Of a stretch of DNA of 13,348 nucleotides, positions 6,358-12,718 are shown piece after piece (position 1 is the first letter of the stretch; each line of letters opens with the position of its first letter). The position numbers and the translations under genes are program-made. Below the pieces are notes generated by a model. That model searched no databases and had not been told where the DNA came from. It worked only from the letters and a program-made list of their open reading frames with translations. Source of the DNA: Spirochaetaceae bacterium (GTDB lineage Bacteria > Spirochaetota > Spirochaetia > JABEVK01); the NCBI GenBank assembly GCA_023265735.1, contig JAHFSN010000019.1, forward strand, positions 1 to 13,348, given 5' to 3'.

Positions 6358-6780
6358 CTATCGGGACAGGTCTCTCTTGTAGCGGTCCGTGGCCGCGCGG
6401 ATGGCCTGTTGCCGCGAGCTCTTGGGGCTGAGCTTGAGCTCACTCTCAATGAGCCTGTCGGCCACCTCTTCGGTGCCGCACATCTTCACGAGTTCATGGT
6501 AGGTTCCCGGGGACTTCGGTTTGCGAACCAGGAGATACACCAGAAGGCCCAGCCCCGCCAGGAGCAGGGTTCCCGGACCCAGCCAACGCCAAAAGAGGAG
6601 CACGGCCAGGAAGATTCCGGCCAGGGTGTAGATCCAAAGATTTCCGTTCTTTTGCGCCCTCGGGGGACGGGCCGCCGAGAGGGCCCCCGGCTTCGTTTGG
6701 CAGAAATGGGCCCCGATCACCGCCTTTTGGCCGCAGTGGGGACAAATGTAGTGAAGGTCGGGTTTCGTGTTCTCAGCCAT
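6358..6780 (-). CDS. Zinc-finger membrane protein with conserved C-terminal helical motif
   Basis: The protein has 140 residues. The N-terminus holds a small zinc-ribbon-like knuckle: CPHC (Cys13, Cys16), then His25 and Cys27. The usual fourth cysteine is missing (CQTK), so His25 may substitute or the site may be degenerate. Two hydrophobic helices follow at about 48-65 and 69-86, joined by a short WLGPG turn, giving a hairpin in the membrane. The C-terminus (about 94-140, YHELVKMCGTEEVADRLIE through the AIRAATDRYKRD end) resembles a helical motif found in many small membrane proteins of uncharacterised families. The function is unknown. It begins nine bases after the radical SAM gene ends and is probably the last gene of that operon. 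It also has a -10-like TAAATT ending six bases before its ATG and could be transcribed on its own. Confidence 0.8.
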   Translation of the reverse strand: MAENTKPDLHYICPHCGQKAVIGAHFCQTKPGALSAARPPRAQKNGNLWIYTLAGIFLAVLLFWRWLGPGTLLLAGLGLLVYLLVRKPKSPGTYHELVKMCGTEEVADRLIESELKLSPKSSRQQAIRAATDRYKRDLSR

Positions 6781-6786
6781 GAATTC

Positions 6787-6792
6787 AATTTA
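6787..6792 (-). promoter_or_regulatory. -10-like box before the zinc-finger membrane protein
   Basis: On the minus strand TAAATT ends six bases before the ATG at 6780 and contains the TAA stop codon of the radical SAM gene. No matching -35 is visible in the coding sequence upstream. The spacing matches other presumed leaderless starts of the window. Confidence 0.35.
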
Positions 6793-7608
6793 ACATTTTT
6801 CGGCGCCCTCGGCTCCTCCCCGCCGCTTATCAAACCTCTGGCGGAACTGGCACCGCTGGCAGAGCGGCTCCACGCATCGGCCGTCCGAGAAGCCCCGATG
6901 GAGGGCCTGGGCCCGGGGCCCCGCCAAGATCTCCGACAGGTCTTGGCGATAGAGGTTGCCCAGGGCCAGCACCCCCTCTCCGTCGAGGCAGCAGGGAACC
7001 ACGGTGCCGTCGACCAGCACGGCGATCTGATCTCTCAGCCCCAAGCAGAACCCCGAGGTCGAAATCGGCGGGTCGTCGAGGGTCGGCCACCGGAACGCGG
7101 CGTCGGTCAGGAGGGAGCGGCCCGGTCCCAGCATGGTACCCTGCCGTTTCGACGTGCCCTTCCAGCTTCGGAACTCGACGGGGAGTCCTGCCTGCTGGGC
7201 CCGGTCGGCGAAGGCCAGGACGGCACCCAGGGCCTCGGCTTCCGCCTCCAGGGTCTCGAGGCTCTGGAGCGAAAGGTGGATCCGTCGGAGGGCCGGGTGA
7301 ACCAAAAGGATCTCCTGCCATCGGGCGAGAAGGGTGCCGTTGGTGACCAGTTCCACCCCCAACCCGGCGTCGTGGGCCCGGTCGAGGAGGTCGTCCAGCC
7401 GAGGATGGAGCAGCGGTTCGCCCTTGACGTGCAAGTAGAGCCGAGGGGCCCAGGGTGCCAACTGGTCGACGGCCCGCTGGAACTGGTTGGCGGTGATCAT
7501 GGCCTGGGGACGCCCGGTAGGGGGACAGAACGGGCAACGAAGGTTGCAGACCGAGGTGATTTCGAGGTAGGCATTCCGAAAGCGTGTACGGGGCAGGGGT
7601 GACCTCAA
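6790..7608 (-). CDS. Radical SAM protein with SPASM/twitch-like C-terminal domain
   Basis: The protein has 272 residues. CNLRCPFC (Cys21, Cys25, Cys28) is the CxxxCxxC motif that holds the SAM-cleaving 4Fe-4S cluster. HVKGEPLLHP (60-69) supplies the GGEP-like SAM-binding segment, and ELVTNGTLL follows on the next strand. The C-terminus carries Cys188, DGTVVPCCLDG (Cys206, Cys207), LGNLY, and Cys245, Cys250 and Cys253, a pattern fitting an auxiliary 4Fe-4S cluster of the SPASM/twitch class. Related proteins modify peptides or perform other radical chemistry; the substrate here is unknown and no precursor peptide was recognised. The frame stays open upstream to 7977, but that extension only mirrors the acylphosphatase gene. 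The likely start is TTG at 7608, overlapping the acylphosphatase stop as TTGA, which places the CxxxCxxC motif 21 residues in. The protein ends in a terminal cysteine. Confidence 0.87.
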   Translation of the reverse strand: MRSPLPRTRFRNAYLEITSVCNLRCPFCPPTGRPQAMITANQFQRAVDQLAPWAPRLYLHVKGEPLLHPRLDDLLDRAHDAGLGVELVTNGTLLARWQEILLVHPALRRIHLSLQSLETLEAEAEALGAVLAFADRAQQAGLPVEFRSWKGTSKRQGTMLGPGRSLLTDAAFRWPTLDDPPISTSGFCLGLRDQIAVLVDGTVVPCCLDGEGVLALGNLYRQDLSEILAGPRAQALHRGFSDGRCVEPLCQRCQFRQRFDKRRGGAEGAEKC

Positions 7609-7871
7609 CGGACCGTGAAGAGCCGGTAGTTTGTCAGCGGCGTTTCGTCGAGGGAGACCTCCAGGACCTTGGCGCTTCGGGGTCCCTGCCGCAGCCAAGC
7701 TGCGAACTGCTCCACCGCAGCCGGGTCTCCTTGGACCAGGCCCGTGACGGAGCCGGTATCCTCGTTCTGGACCCAGCCGGCCAAACCTAACCTTCGGGCT
7801 TCCTCTTGGGCCGCCCAGCGGAATCCTACCCCTTGGACTCGGCCCACGACGGTGAACAGCCGGGCAATCAT
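7605..7871 (-). CDS. acyP: Acylphosphatase
   Basis: This is a small cytoplasmic enzyme of 88 residues, the standard length for the family, which hydrolyses carboxyl-phosphate anhydrides such as acetyl phosphate, carbamoyl phosphate and 1,3-bisphosphoglycerate. GRVQGVGFR (10-18) holds the phosphate-binding loop with catalytic Arg18, and GWVQNEDTGSV (32-42) holds catalytic Asn36. The chosen ATG overlaps the stop of the upstream reductase gene as ATGA. A longer reading from 7919 would add 16 residues that fit no acylphosphatase. The 3' end overlaps the radical SAM start by four bases, so this gene sits in the middle of a translationally coupled trio. Whether it serves the same pathway as its neighbours or general housekeeping is not known. 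Confidence 0.94.
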   Translation of the reverse strand: MIARLFTVVGRVQGVGFRWAAQEEARRLGLAGWVQNEDTGSVTGLVQGDPAAVEQFAAWLRQGPRSAKVLEVSLDETPLTNYRLFTVR

Positions 7872-8797
7872 GCTGGGTGTCCCGTGGGGCGGTTTTCGTA
7901 TACGGAGAGGTGGACCCAAGCCGCGGCCAGCAACGGCGTGTCGATCTTCCTCTTCCGGGCTTCGGCGAGGAGGTCACCGACGATTTGCTGCCCCTCGATG
8001 GGGCCTCCCTTCAGGAGGTCTCGGTACATCGACGTCGTCTGGGTCGAGTCCACCTGGGAGAGCCAGCCCCGGGTCGTCCCCAAGAAGTCCGGATCCGGGG
8101 GGAAGCCGGCGGCGGTGGCCACGGCGATCACCTCGTCGAAGAACCGCATCGAGAACTCGATCCCCCCCGAGGCCCGGGCCACCTCCCCCAAGTCGGCCCG
8201 CATCAGGCAGCAGATGCCTCCGATCGTGGCCAGCAAGGTCCACTTTTCCCAGAGCTTTGCCAGGATCGCCGTGGTCAGATGGGCATCGAAGCCCGCTCCG
8301 CTCAACTGGTTGTCCACCGAATCTGTCCGATCGGACCGCTGCCCTGTTCTCTCCCCGTACCAAAGCTCGTGGAGCTCATTGAATTGGACGACCCGGCCCC
8401 GATAGTCGACGGTGGTATTGATCCGGCACAGGCCCCCGAGGACGGCGTCCTCGCCGAATCGCTTCGCGAGGACGTCAAAGTGATGCATCCCGTTCAAGAG
8501 GGGGAGGATCATGGTATGGGGCCCCACGGCGGGCGCCAGGTCCTCCAGGGACGCTTCCAGGGCATACGCCTTCACCGCCACGATGACGAGGTCATAGGGA
8601 CCCTTCACCTCGGAGGAGGTCACGAACTCGGGGCGGACCGTGAAGTCGCCGTGGGGGCTGAGAACCTGCAAGCCGGTGATTCTCAGTTCGGTGAGCCGGT
8701 TCTTTCTCACCAAAAACGTGACGTCCCGGCCGGCCTGGGCCAAGCGCCCTCCGAAGTAACCGCCCGTCGCTCCCGCTCCCATCACCAGGATTCTCAT
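7868..8797 (-). CDS. 2-dehydropantoate 2-reductase family protein (ApbA/PanE-like)
   Basis: The protein has 309 residues. It begins with a Rossmann fold and the NADPH-binding loop GAGATG (7-12). LLNGM (Asn102) corresponds to the conserved substrate asparagine. The C-terminal helical domain has KLWEKW with the catalytic lysine (Lys185), TTSMYRD (Ser256, Asp260) and Glu268 in PIEGQQIVGDLL. Compared with E. coli PanE, the second asparagine, four residues after the lysine, is Leu189, and the segment after Glu268 differs. True ketopantoate reductase activity for coenzyme A synthesis is therefore possible but not certain; many paralogues reduce other 2-oxo acids. The start at 8797 has GGGAGG six bases upstream, the best Shine-Dalgarno in this region. 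The stop overlaps the acylphosphatase start, making it the first gene of the coupled trio. No other pantothenate gene is present. Confidence 0.88.
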   Translation of the reverse strand: MRILVMGAGATGGYFGGRLAQAGRDVTFLVRKNRLTELRITGLQVLSPHGDFTVRPEFVTSSEVKGPYDLVIVAVKAYALEASLEDLAPAVGPHTMILPLLNGMHHFDVLAKRFGEDAVLGGLCRINTTVDYRGRVVQFNELHELWYGERTGQRSDRTDSVDNQLSGAGFDAHLTTAILAKLWEKWTLLATIGGICCLMRADLGEVARASGGIEFSMRFFDEVIAVATAAGFPPDPDFLGTTRGWLSQVDSTQTTSMYRDLLKGGPIEGQQIVGDLLAEARKRKIDTPLLAAAWVHLSVYENRPTGHPA

Positions 8798-8803
8798 ACT
8801 CCG

Positions 8804-8809
8804 CCTCCC
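8804..8809 (-). promoter_or_regulatory. Strong ribosome binding site of the reductase gene
   Basis: On the minus strand GGGAGG lies six bases before the ATG at 8797. It fixes the start and contrasts with the many starts here that have no Shine-Dalgarno. A weak TTGGCG/TGATAC promoter-like pair occurs further upstream. Confidence 0.6.
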
Positions 8810-8868
8810 GCCCCATTTGCCACGCTTCTGACACGGTATCACGGGGCGGGGGAGTTTCGCCAAGACTT

Positions 8869-9117
8869 TTATGGGCGGCGGTTTCTTCGCCTCAGGACGA
8901 GGTAGCCCACGAAGATGGCGGCCCAGGCGATGATGGAGGCCACCGGACCCACGAACCTGGCCAAGAACATGATAGCGAGGAAGGCGGCGAGCAGTCCGAA
9001 CGACCAGGGACCTCCCCGGCGCCCCCCTTCCCAATCCGGACGTTCGGGGGGACCGGGATTCTCTCGAAAGAGGGCAAGTCCAATCAGGGGGTGGCGGAGG
9101 GCTCTCGCGCGGTCCAT
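8869..9117 (-). CDS. Small membrane protein of 82 residues, unknown function
   Basis: The protein has a basic N-terminus (MDRARALRHPLIGLALF), a hydrophilic Pro/Gly/Arg-rich stretch at about 20-37, then hydrophobic segments at about 38-53 and 56-75 split by a short FVGPV turn, and an arginine-rich tail (RRRNRRP). This suggests a membrane hairpin or one long helix with the positive tail in the cytoplasm. No family was recognised. The ATG at 9117 is chosen because TATATT, a near-consensus -10 box, ends six bases before it; the frame is open far upstream, but that part mirrors the neighbouring membrane protein gene. It lies between the GAP-like gene (50 bases upstream) and the reductase gene (71 bases downstream) and could belong to either unit or stand alone. 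Confidence 0.65.
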   Translation of the reverse strand: MDRARALRHPLIGLALFRENPGPPERPDWEGGRRGGPWSFGLLAAFLAIMFLARFVGPVASIIAWAAIFVGYLVLRRRNRRP

Positions 9118-9123
9118 ACAGCC

Positions 9124-9129
9124 AATATA
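9124..9129 (-). promoter_or_regulatory. -10 box of the 82-residue membrane protein gene
   Basis: On the minus strand TATATT (five of six bases match the consensus) ends six bases before the ATG at 9117. No clear -35 is seen; its expected place overlaps a 13-bp palindrome, GAAGGGTCCCTTC (9136-9148), that could be an operator. Confidence 0.5.
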
Positions 9130-9167
9130 CTGGAGGAAGGGTCCCTTCGGCACGGAGAACTTCGCGA

Positions 9168-9902
9168 TCAGAAGAACTTGTTGGAGAGCAGGGCCCGGCC
9201 CGTGCTGAAGTAGACGGTCGAATCGACGAGGAAGAGAAGCCCCAGGACCGCCGTTAGTCCGTAGTTGGCCACCGAGGCCCACTTCTGACCCTGGAGGTGA
9301 AGTTTTGCTTCGATATCCTCTACCCGATGGCGAAGGATGAGGTAGAGAACAAAGGGGATCAGGACGGGCACCACGTAGATGACGTTGTAGTAGAGAGCCC
9401 CGGGGATGGCTCCTGACGGGCCGAAGGCCGCGGAAAGCTTCTCGAGGGCTCCAAGGTAGGGCAGCGAAGCCGGAAAGCCCGAGACGCTGAAGAGGACCCC
9501 CACCAAGGCCGCTGTGACAGGGTTGAGGAGCCGCAGCAGCAGGGACATCCGGTCCGCCATGTTCGGCCCGGTGCGGCGTTGATTTCGGCGCCAGAAGTAC
9601 CAGGCTCCGACCACACAGAGGGCCCCAAACACCAGCTGGACGAGGTAGTACTGCGGATCCGACAGGGAAGGCGGGGGAAAGAACTGCGCCAGGAAGCGGT
9701 TGAATTCTTCGATGTGGCCGAGGAAGAGGAGGCCGCAGGCCAGGTAGGACAGACTCATGCCTGCCAGGAACGACAGCGCCGTGGCCACGGGGCGTCGGGC
9801 CGACAAGAGGTACAGAAAGATAAGGATTTGCAATGCCGTTGACAGACTGTCGAACAGCGCGGTCGAGGTCAGAAAGAACCAAAAGTCAGGCATGATAGGC
9901 AT
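9168..9902 (-). CDS. GAP/Sap-like (LysE-superfamily-like) integral membrane protein
   Basis: The protein has 244 residues and about six hydrophobic helices, at roughly 10-34, 37-62, 84-104, 123-150, 168-190 and 209-232. The layout, with a short N-terminus, LNPVTAALVGVLF after a cytoplasmic RR-rich loop, and a closing helix followed by a short tail, resembles the GAP/Sap family; its mycobacterial members help move glycolipids across the membrane. The match is judged by topology and a few motifs, so another small transporter family is possible. The ATG at 9902 lies one base after the stop of the hybrid kinase gene (TAG-C-ATG), so the two are co-transcribed and probably coupled. A second ATG at 9893 would shorten the protein by three residues. 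The context hints at a link to the kinase signal, but the cargo is unknown. Confidence 0.7.
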   Translation of the reverse strand: MPIMPDFWFFLTSTALFDSLSTALQILIFLYLLSARRPVATALSFLAGMSLSYLACGLLFLGHIEEFNRFLAQFFPPPSLSDPQYYLVQLVFGALCVVGAWYFWRRNQRRTGPNMADRMSLLLRLLNPVTAALVGVLFSVSGFPASLPYLGALEKLSAAFGPSGAIPGALYYNVIYVVPVLIPFVLYLILRHRVEDIEAKLHLQGQKWASVANYGLTAVLGLLFLVDSTVYFSTGRALLSNKFF

Positions 9903-9903
9903 G

Positions 9904-12618
9904 CTACCAGAAAGGACGGCGTTCGAGCAGTCGGCTCATGCAGGCCAGGAGATCTTCGGGGGCAAAGGGTTTGTGGATGGCCACTTGAAGGGGGTCAGCA
10001 TTGAAATCGGCGAGTTCCTCGGCCGAAGACGAACCGCAGAGCAAGACGACCGGAATTCCGGGCCGAGAGGTCCGCACCCGGAGCACGAGTTCGGTCCCGG
10101 AGACTTGGGGGAGTCCCTGGCTGGTGACCACCAGGGAAATGTCCGGACCGTTCATTTGAAAGAGACTCCACCCGGCTCCTCCGTCCTCGGCGGTCAGCAC
10201 CCGGTACCCAGCCTTCTCGAGGACCTCCTGGAGGGCGACCAGAATGTCGGGCTCGTCCTCGACGAGCAAGACTGTCTTCCCGGCGCCCTGGGCGGACGCC
10301 GCGGTCCCGTTCGACGAAGGTCGGCCCCCGAGCTTCCGTTCGGGGACGGGAAGGTAGCACCGAAAGACAGTCCCCTTTCCGACCACGCTTTCGACGTGGA
10401 TCCAGCCGTGGTGGCTTTCCAGGATGCCAACAGCCATCGTGAGCCCCAGACCCGAGCCCTTTCCTCGGTCCTTGGTGGTGAAGAAGGGCTCAAAGATCCG
10501 GGTGAGGAGGGCCGAATCCATTCCCATGCCCGAATCTTCCACCTCCAGACAGGCGTATTCCAGGGCGGTGGCACGCGGCTCACTGTCCCTCAGCATGCTT
10601 CCCGCGACGCGGCTGGTCCGCAGGCAAAGCCTTCCCCCCTGGGGCATGGAGTCCTTGGCGTTGACGCAGAGGTTCAGGACCACCTGGTGGAGCTGGGCCT
10701 CGTCGGCCAGGAGGAAACCGACTTTCCCCAGGTCCTGGCGCAGTTCGATGGTCTTGGGGAAGGTTTCGACCAGAATGCGGATCACCTCTTGAACGACCGC
10801 GTTGAGGTCCACGGACGCCAGTTGCAGTTCGGACTTTCGCGCAATAACGAGAAGCTGTTTGACCAAGGAGGCGCCCCGCAGGGCCGCCTTCTTGATAGAA
10901 CCGAACCGCTTGGTCAGGACCTGTGGGTCAGAGGGAACCAGCTCGGCCAGGTAAACCGTGCTCAGTATCACCGACAACAGGTTGTTGAAGTCATGGGCAA
11001 TCCCCGCTGACAGGGTCCCCAGGCTCTCGAGTTTCTGGGCCTGGAGGAGCTGCCCCCAGAGGCGCTTGCGTTCGGTAATGTCCCGGGTCACTCCAAAGAT
11101 CTCGAGGCGCCCCGTAAGCGGATTGAGGTCAAAGCGCGTGGAGATCTCCACCCAAAACTTCGAACCGTCTTTGCGGGCCTGTTCGAACTCGTCGAGGTAG
11201 GTGACCCGGGCACCGTCTTGCCAAGCTTGGTATCGCCGCTGAAACTCAGCTTCGGACAGCTCTGAGAACTCGGGAAGAAGGCGCTGATCGGGCTCAATAG
11301 CCAGGGCCTCGGCCACGGTGTATCCCGTCTGCTTCTCGACCGAGGGGCTGATGTAGGTGAACTCCCTCGTCTCGCCATCGATGGTCCAGATGACGTCGGT
11401 CGTATTCTCGGCCAGGACCCGGTACCGGGCCTCGCTGGCCACGAGATCCGCCACCACCCGCCGCCGTTCGGACACGTTGTGGATGGCCCCAAAGTACCCC
11501 AGACTCCGTCCCTCGGGATCGACGATGGGGGAAATGGAAACTTCGGCCCAGAACGTTGAACCATCGCGTCGCCGAAAGTTGACATCCAACTGCCGACCGG
11601 ATTCGGGGAAAGCCTCGCGAATCAAGGACCTGTCCCTGGCGTAAGCGGCCCGGTCGGCGTAGAGGAATTGGGTGGACTTGCCTATGATTTCGTTGGGGGA
11701 GTAGCCGAACAGGCGTTCGAACGCCGTATTCACGAGGCGGATCTTTCGGTCGGGCCCCGTAAACACGAAGGAATCAGAAACGCCCTCGAAGATCGTTCGG
11801 AGCAGGCTGCCGCTCTTGCGCGCCGCCTCCTCCATCTCGGCCTTCTCGCGTTTGGTCTGCAGGGAGTCGAGGGCGAAGGCCAGGTCGGCCGCCAGCTCTT
11901 CTAGCAGTTCCCCCTCGTCCTTGGATTCAAAGACGCCAGGGGCCACCGCCATAAGGACGAGGTCGCCGACGGTTCTGCCCCGGCAAGTCAGGGGTACCGA
12001 GGACCAGGACCCAAAACGGGCGGCCTCGGGAAGGCGTCCCAGAGGGGTCCCCGTGGCGGCCGCCGGCGCGAGGGCCCGGGAACCTGCCGGCCCCAGGCCA
12101 ATCCAGGCCGCGTCGGCGCCGCCGTGCTGAACCGTCACGTCGCAGATGGCCTGGAACAGCTCGGCTTCGTCCCGGGCTCGAACCAGGGTCTGGTTGATTT
12201 GGCGCAGGGCCTCGTAGAGCCCCCGCACTCTCGCAAGCTGCTGTTCGGCCTTCTTTCGCCCTGAAATGTTGTCGAGCTGAGCCAGGAAGAAGCCCATCTG
12301 GGGGCTGAAGACCGAGACCTCGAACCAAGCATCGAGGGCGGGCAGATAGGATTCGAACCGCTCAGGAACTCCGCTCAGGGCGACCCGGCCGCAGGTTTGG
12401 ATCAGGTCTGGGTTCGACTCCTGGAGCCCCGGCAGAACCTCACTGGCCCGCTTCCCCACCACATTGCCCAGGCCGGTGAGCCGGATAAAGGCCGGATTGA
12501 CATCCAGGTAGAGGAAGTCGACGGGGACGAATCTATCCAGGAGAATCTGACAGTAGGCTAGGCCGTCGAGCATGTGAAGGGCAAGGGTGCTTTGACCGAG
12601 GCGGGGTATCGGATCCAT
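9904..12618 (-). CDS. PAS-GAF-PAS-PAS hybrid histidine kinase with degenerate receiver
   Basis: The protein has 904 residues and no membrane segment, so it should be a cytoplasmic sensor. Its domains in order are PAS-like (about 15-122), GAF (about 132-255), PAS (about 270-388), PAS (about 395-518), HisKA, HATPase and receiver (781-904). The H-box SLGTLSAGIAHDFNNLLS places the phosphorylated residue at His542. The N-box holds Asn649 and Asn653, DSGMGM (695-700) is the G1 box, and GKGSGLGL (719-726) is the G2 box, so the kinase core looks active. In the receiver the acidic pocket (Glu787, Asp788, Glu789) and Lys883 remain, but the residue expected to accept phosphate is Ser833 (codon AGC, 10120-10122) in VVTSQGLPQVSG. 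Normal phosphotransfer to its own receiver therefore seems impossible. The start has neither a Shine-Dalgarno nor a close -10 box. A TTGACT lies upstream at 12680-12685. No separate response regulator is in the window. Confidence 0.93.
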   Translation of the reverse strand: MDPIPRLGQSTLALHMLDGLAYCQILLDRFVPVDFLYLDVNPAFIRLTGLGNVVGKRASEVLPGLQESNPDLIQTCGRVALSGVPERFESYLPALDAWFEVSVFSPQMGFFLAQLDNISGRKKAEQQLARVRGLYEALRQINQTLVRARDEAELFQAICDVTVQHGGADAAWIGLGPAGSRALAPAAATGTPLGRLPEAARFGSWSSVPLTCRGRTVGDLVLMAVAPGVFESKDEGELLEELAADLAFALDSLQTKREKAEMEEAARKSGSLLRTIFEGVSDSFVFTGPDRKIRLVNTAFERLFGYSPNEIIGKSTQFLYADRAAYARDRSLIREAFPESGRQLDVNFRRRDGSTFWAEVSISPIVDPEGRSLGYFGAIHNVSERRRVVADLVASEARYRVLAENTTDVIWTIDGETREFTYISPSVEKQTGYTVAEALAIEPDQRLLPEFSELSEAEFQRRYQAWQDGARVTYLDEFEQARKDGSKFWVEISTRFDLNPLTGRLEIFGVTRDITERKRLWGQLLQAQKLESLGTLSAGIAHDFNNLLSVILSTVYLAELVPSDPQVLTKRFGSIKKAALRGASLVKQLLVIARKSELQLASVDLNAVVQEVIRILVETFPKTIELRQDLGKVGFLLADEAQLHQVVLNLCVNAKDSMPQGGRLCLRTSRVAGSMLRDSEPRATALEYACLEVEDSGMGMDSALLTRIFEPFFTTKDRGKGSGLGLTMAVGILESHHGWIHVESVVGKGTVFRCYLPVPERKLGGRPSSNGTAASAQGAGKTVLLVEDEPDILVALQEVLEKAGYRVLTAEDGGAGWSLFQMNGPDISLVVTSQGLPQVSGTELVLRVRTSRPGIPVVLLCGSSSAEELADFNADPLQVAIHKPFAPEDLLACMSRLLERRPFW

Positions 12619-12718
12619 GGTTTTGCCAATTCGCTTTTGCCTGAAGTCTATGGTGCGAACCGGGCGAAATCCACAGAAGAGTCAAAGAATGCTCTTTCCG
12701 ACCCCCAGGACCGGGCGG

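Noticed and set aside
6409..7602. Long open frame of about 397 codons on the plus strand
   Set aside because: It runs antisense across the zinc-finger and radical SAM genes, spans their boundary and shows no domain or start signal.
7609..7977. Upstream extension of the radical SAM frame
   Set aside because: It is read out of frame over the acylphosphatase and the end of the reductase gene, is Arg/Pro/Gly-rich, and lies upstream of the TTGA junction.
7605..8797. Pantothenate biosynthesis operon
   Set aside because: Only a PanE-like gene is present. PanB, PanC and PanD are absent, and the reductase deviates at substrate-binding positions.
7877..8905. Open frame of about 342 codons on the plus strand
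   Set aside because: It is the mirror of the ketopantoate-reductase-like gene, with low-complexity composition and no recognisable fold.
8798..9034. Upstream extension of the reductase frame by 79 codons
   Set aside because: The Rossmann motif must lie near the N-terminus, a strong GGGAGG precedes the ATG at 8797, and the extension overlaps the small membrane protein gene in another frame.
9757..11010. Open frame of about 417 codons on the plus strand
   Set aside because: It is antisense to the kinase core and receiver and crosses into the GAP-like gene; no motif supports it.
12680..12697. TTGACT and a small hairpin (AAAGA-ATGC-TCTTT) between the membrane protein and kinase genes
   Set aside because: No -10 box lies at 16-19 bases from TTGACT on the minus strand. 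The hairpin has only five AT-rich pairs and no following T run, so neither a kinase promoter nor a terminator can be claimed.
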